The translations under genes were made by a program, and so were the position numbers. From NCBI GenBank assembly GCA_003611805.1, contig RAYM01000017.1:108862-172861 (forward strand): 64,000 bases of DNA. Direction: 5' to 3'. The stretch is from a bacterium 1xD42-87. Its GTDB lineage: Bacteria; Bacillota; Clostridia; Lachnospirales; Lachnospiraceae. Positions 61,597 through 64,000 of this stretch are shown here, piece by piece (the stretch's first letter is position 1; every line of letters begins with the position of its first letter). The notes beneath the pieces were generated by a model that did not search any database, was not told the DNA's origin, and saw nothing but the letters and a program-made list of their open reading frames with translations.

Positions 61597-62631
61597 ATGG
61601 GAAATATCGGGGAAACCGTGACAATTTTGGCAGTGGAAACTTCCTGTGACGAGACGGCGGCGGCGGTGGTTGAAAACGGCAGGGAAGTGCTATCCAATGT
61701 GATATCATCCCAGATCGCCCTGCATACGCTCTACGGGGGCGTGGTGCCGGAAATCGCTTCCCGCAAACATATCGAAAAAATAAATCAGGTGATGGCGGAG
61801 GCGCTGACACAGGCGGGGAAAAATCTTTCCGACATGGACGCCATTGCGGTTACCTACGGCCCCGGGCTTGTGGGTGCGCTCCTTGTGGGGGTCTCCGCGG
61901 CGAAGGCGGTCAGTTTTGCATCAGGGATTCCGCTGATCGGCGTACATCACATCGAAGGACATATCAGTGCGAATTACATAGAAAATAAAGACTTGGAACC
62001 GCCTTTTGTATGCCTTGTCGTGTCCGGCGGACATTCTCACCTCGTGGTGGTGAAAGACTACGGGGAATATGAGATTCTGGGGCGTACTAGGGACGACGCG
62101 GCGGGGGAGGCATTCGACAAGGTGGCGCGCGCGATCGGGCTCGGCTATCCCGGAGGACCGAAGATCGACAAGGTATCTAAGGAGGGGAATCCGGACGCCA
62201 TCGCTTTTCCGAGGGCGAAGGTGGGCGATTCCGATTACGATTTCAGTTTCAGCGGTCTGAAGTCCGCGGTGCTGAATTACCTCAATTCCTGTGAGATGAA
62301 AGGAGAACCTTTCAGCCAGGCGGATGTGGCGGCTTCTTTTCAGAAAGCGGTGGTGGATGTGCTGACGGAGCATTCTATGCATGCGGTGGAGTCCTGCGGC
62401 ATGAAGAAATTCGCCATTGCAGGCGGCGTGGCGTCCAACTCTGCGCTCAGAGAGGCGCTTACAAAAGCCTGTGGGGAACACGGCGTGGCGTTTTACCACC
62501 CGTCGCCCCTTCTGTGCACGGACAATGCGGCGATGATTGGCGCGGCGGGATATTACGAGTATGTGAAGGGCGTGCGGCACGGGTATGATTTGAATGCGGT
62601 GCCGAATCTGAAACTTGGGGACAAGGCATGA
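61597..62631 (+). CDS. tsaD: tRNA N6-threonylcarbamoyladenosine transferase TsaD
   Basis: A 344-residue protein from ATG 61597, with TGGAGG six bases upstream; ATG 61585 is an alternative. [38 protein letters not shown] (metal-binding His pair) and [10 protein letters not shown] are the family motifs. It transfers the threonylcarbamoyl group to A37 with TsaB and TsaE, both encoded upstream. Confidence 0.96.
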   Translation: MGNIGETVTILAVETSCDETAAAVVENGREVLSNVISSQIALHTLYGGVVPEIASRKHIEKINQVMAEALTQAGKNLSDMDAIAVTYGPGLVGALLVGVSAAKAVSFASGIPLIGVHHIEGHISANYIENKDLEPPFVCLVVSGGHSHLVVVKDYGEYEILGRTRDDAAGEAFDKVARAIGLGYPGGPKIDKVSKEGNPDAIAFPRAKVGDSDYDFSFSGLKSAVLNYLNSCEMKGEPFSQADVAASFQKAVVDVLTEHSMHAVESCGMKKFAIAGGVASNSALREALTKACGEHGVAFYHPSPLLCTDNAAMIGAAGYYEYVKGVRHGYDLNAVPNLKLGDKA

Positions 62632-62688
62632 AGCCCTGTTAAGGAAGTGTGAAAGATGAGGGTCATCGCTTGACCCATGGAGGCAAAT

Positions 62689-63486
62689 ATGAATAAAAAG
62701 AGATGTACTGCCATAGTTCTGGCGGCAGGTCGGGGCAGCCGCATGGAGAGCGGCGTGGCGAAGCAGTACATGCTTCTGCGGGGCAGACCGCTTATATGGT
62801 ACGCGTTACATGCGGTAGAAGAATCCTCTGTGATTGATGACTGCATTCTGGTCACCGGCTCGGAGGATATTTCATATGTAAGGGAAGAAATAGTGGCGAA
62901 GTACAGCTTTTCTAAGGTGACAGCAGTTGTGGCGGGGGGAAAAGAGCGGTACGATTCCGTGTACAACGGGCTTGCGGCGGCAGTGAGCGGCAGCCGGCAG
63001 GGAGACGAGAGTCCGTGTGTGCCTAACCGGGATGGCTATATTTTCATCCAGGACGGCGCCAGACCTTTTCTGACGGAGGAAATTCTGAAACGCTGTTATG
63101 CGGCGGTGGAGAAAGATCATGCCTGCGTGGCGGGTATGCCCGTGAAGGATACCATAAAGATTGTAGATGAAAATGGATTTGCGAGGCAGACGCCAGACAG
63201 AAATTTTATGTGGCAGGTACAGACGCCGCAGGTGTTCGACGCGGCGCTGATTCTTTCCGCATACGAAAAACTGATGCAGGAGAAGGAAAAACTTTTGCGG
63301 GAGGGCGTTTCGATCACGGACGACGCCATGGTGGTGGAAACCTTTACGAACTGTAAGGTCAGACTGGTGGAGGGGGATTATAGAAATATCAAGGTTACGA
63401 CGCCGGAGGATATGGCGGTGGCGGAAGCATTTTTGAACTGTGATACACTGCAGCAGCAGGAAAACATTGACGGGAAAAGGATATGA
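62689..63486 (+). CDS. ispD: 2-C-methyl-D-erythritol 4-phosphate cytidylyltransferase
   Basis: A 265-residue enzyme from ATG 62689 (GGAGG five bases upstream). IVLAAGRGSRMESGVAKQYM (CTP loop plus Lys), FIQDGARPFLT, PVKDTIKIVD, VQTPQVFDA and GDYRNIKVTTPEDM are canonical IspD motifs. It makes CDP-methylerythritol in the MEP isoprenoid pathway. Compared with the copy at 13557-14291 it matches IspD better and is likely the housekeeping enzyme. Confidence 0.9.
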   Translation: MNKKRCTAIVLAAGRGSRMESGVAKQYMLLRGRPLIWYALHAVEESSVIDDCILVTGSEDISYVREEIVAKYSFSKVTAVVAGGKERYDSVYNGLAAAVSGSRQGDESPCVPNRDGYIFIQDGARPFLTEEILKRCYAAVEKDHACVAGMPVKDTIKIVDENGFARQTPDRNFMWQVQTPQVFDAALILSAYEKLMQEKEKLLREGVSITDDAMVVETFTNCKVRLVEGDYRNIKVTTPEDMAVAEAFLNCDTLQQQENIDGKRI

Positions 63487-63541
63487 AGTATAGGAAAAAT
63501 AGTGCAGGGAACAAAAGCTGGATAAAAAATGAAAAAATGGG

Positions 63542-63570
63542 TTGACATGGAAGTTTATCTTTGCTAGAAT
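63542..63570 (+). promoter_or_regulatory. Strong promoter of the tRNA-Ser genes
   Basis: Consensus TTGACA (63542-63547) and TAGAAT (63565-63570) with 17-base spacing, 41 bases before the first tRNA. Confidence 0.8.
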
Positions 63571-63611
63571 AATTTTTGCGCTTGACTTGAATCAGAACGC
63601 AATGCGAACAC

Positions 63612-63697
63612 GGAGAGGTATCGAAGTGGTCATAACGAGGCGGTCTTGAAAACCGTTTGTCCGCAAGGGCGCGTGGGTTCGAATCCCACCCTCTCCG
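63612..63697 (+). tRNA. tRNA-Ser (anticodon TGA)
   Basis: Class II tRNA: acceptor GGAGAGG pairs with CCTCTCC, discriminator G, T-loop GTTCGAATC, anticodon TGA at 63647-63649 in loop CTTGAAA, long variable arm. CCA is not encoded. Confidence 0.95.
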
Positions 63698-63773
63698 CTG
63701 GAGAACCCTCTCCGACCGAATCCCTTATGTTTCGGTAATAGTAATATATGAATATATGTATTTAGCTATGTCT

Positions 63774-63863
63774 GGAGATGTACCCAAGATGGCTGAAGGG
63801 ACACCCCTGGAAAGGGTGCAGGTCGTTAATAGCGGCGCGAGGGTTCAAATCCCTCCATCTCCG
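63774..63863 (+). tRNA. tRNA-Ser (anticodon GGA)
   Basis: Acceptor GGAGATG pairs with CATCTCC, discriminator G. Anticodon stem CACCC / GGGTG encloses CTGGAAA, anticodon GGA at 63809-63811. Long variable arm as expected for serine; T-loop GTTCAAATC. CCA is not encoded. Confidence 0.95.
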
Positions 63864-64000
63864 TTAGCGCTCATAAAAGCGCGTCGAAGAGCGACTCGAG
63901 GAGGAGTTCTTCAGCGGTTAATCCCGAAGGGATTTACCGCAGGGCACCTTGACAAATAAACAGCAATGCAACCCTGAAAAGATTCCAAAGAAGATTTTCA
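63864..64000 (+). other. Right edge, no gene
   Basis: GCGGT (63914-63918) pairs with ACCGC (63936-63940) around TCCCGAAGGGA, possibly a terminator for the tRNA pair. TTGACA at 63949-63954 may be the -35 box of a gene beyond the window. Confidence 0.35.

Noticed and set aside
63612..63863. tRNA-Ser genes as an attachment site for a second element
   Set aside because: No repeated tRNA 3' end was found elsewhere in the window and no integrase gene is near.

Overview
The window looks like the chromosome of an anaerobic Gram-positive Clostridia, most likely a Lachnospiraceae gut bacterium. Pointers are the Ptb/Buk butyrate kinase pair, a stand-alone AICAR transformylase next to an archaeal-type PurO IMP cyclohydrolase, an FMN riboswitch ahead of the ECF riboflavin transporter RibU, strong AGGAGG ribosome binding sites, and several protein families typical of that group (DUF975, YcxB-like). 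No taxonomic search was possible.

Layout. (1) 1-11352: a surface-glycan cluster on the + strand. Eight consecutive proteins each carry a small Rossmann-like domain (hhhhGxGxxG ... DN...G), alone or fused to a methyltransferase, CDP-glycerol glycerophosphotransferase, sulfotransferase-like, FkbM, GT2, glycerol-3-phosphate cytidylyltransferase-like or TIM-barrel isomerase domain. (2) 11353-12661: gene debris and an internally deleted IS1634-type insertion sequence with recognisable terminal inverted repeats. (3) 12790-16173: an Rpe-like epimerase, an IspD/TarI-like cytidylyltransferase and a zinc alcohol dehydrogenase, plausibly making a CDP-activated alditol phosphate. (4) 16324-43265: housekeeping and transport genes: guaB, purO, AICAR transformylase, ptb-buk, secA, prfB (with a +1 frameshift at UAA), tex, oppBCDFA, FMN riboswitch-ribU and a MacAB-like efflux operon. 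(5) 43539-44168: a broken BglII-like restriction endonuclease. (6) 44220-57235: a 13-kb integrated filamentous phage. (7) 57286-63863: YcxB-like gene, tsaE-tsaB-rimI, rnz, tsaD, ispD and two tRNA-Ser genes.

The outstanding find is the prophage, bounded by a perfect 16-bp direct repeat whose copies lie exactly 13,000 bp apart. It has filamentous-phage functions: a Zot/pI ATPase, a small major-coat candidate, a glycine-rich pIII-like adhesin with signal peptide, a pVI-like membrane protein, an ssDNA-binding candidate and many tiny membrane proteins. Its replication protein is not of a usual inovirus type. It has the full CRESS-DNA virus architecture (HUH endonuclease plus superfamily 3 helicase). 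About 100 bp upstream lies a perfect 16-bp stem with a 9-nt loop that displays TAGTATTAC on the rep strand, the nonanucleotide of circovirus-type origins, flanked by repeated ATGTTTCA iteron-like boxes. The only recombinase is an IS30-family DDE transposase. This suggests a filamentous phage that replicates with a circovirus-like module and integrates by a transposase.

A second observation is a family of about 95-125 bp structured intergenic repeats, at least four copies, placed between co-directional genes (after guaB, oppC, the MacA-like gene and the YcxB-like gene). Many reported prophage genes are below usual length cut-offs and were read directly from ribosome binding sites and frames.
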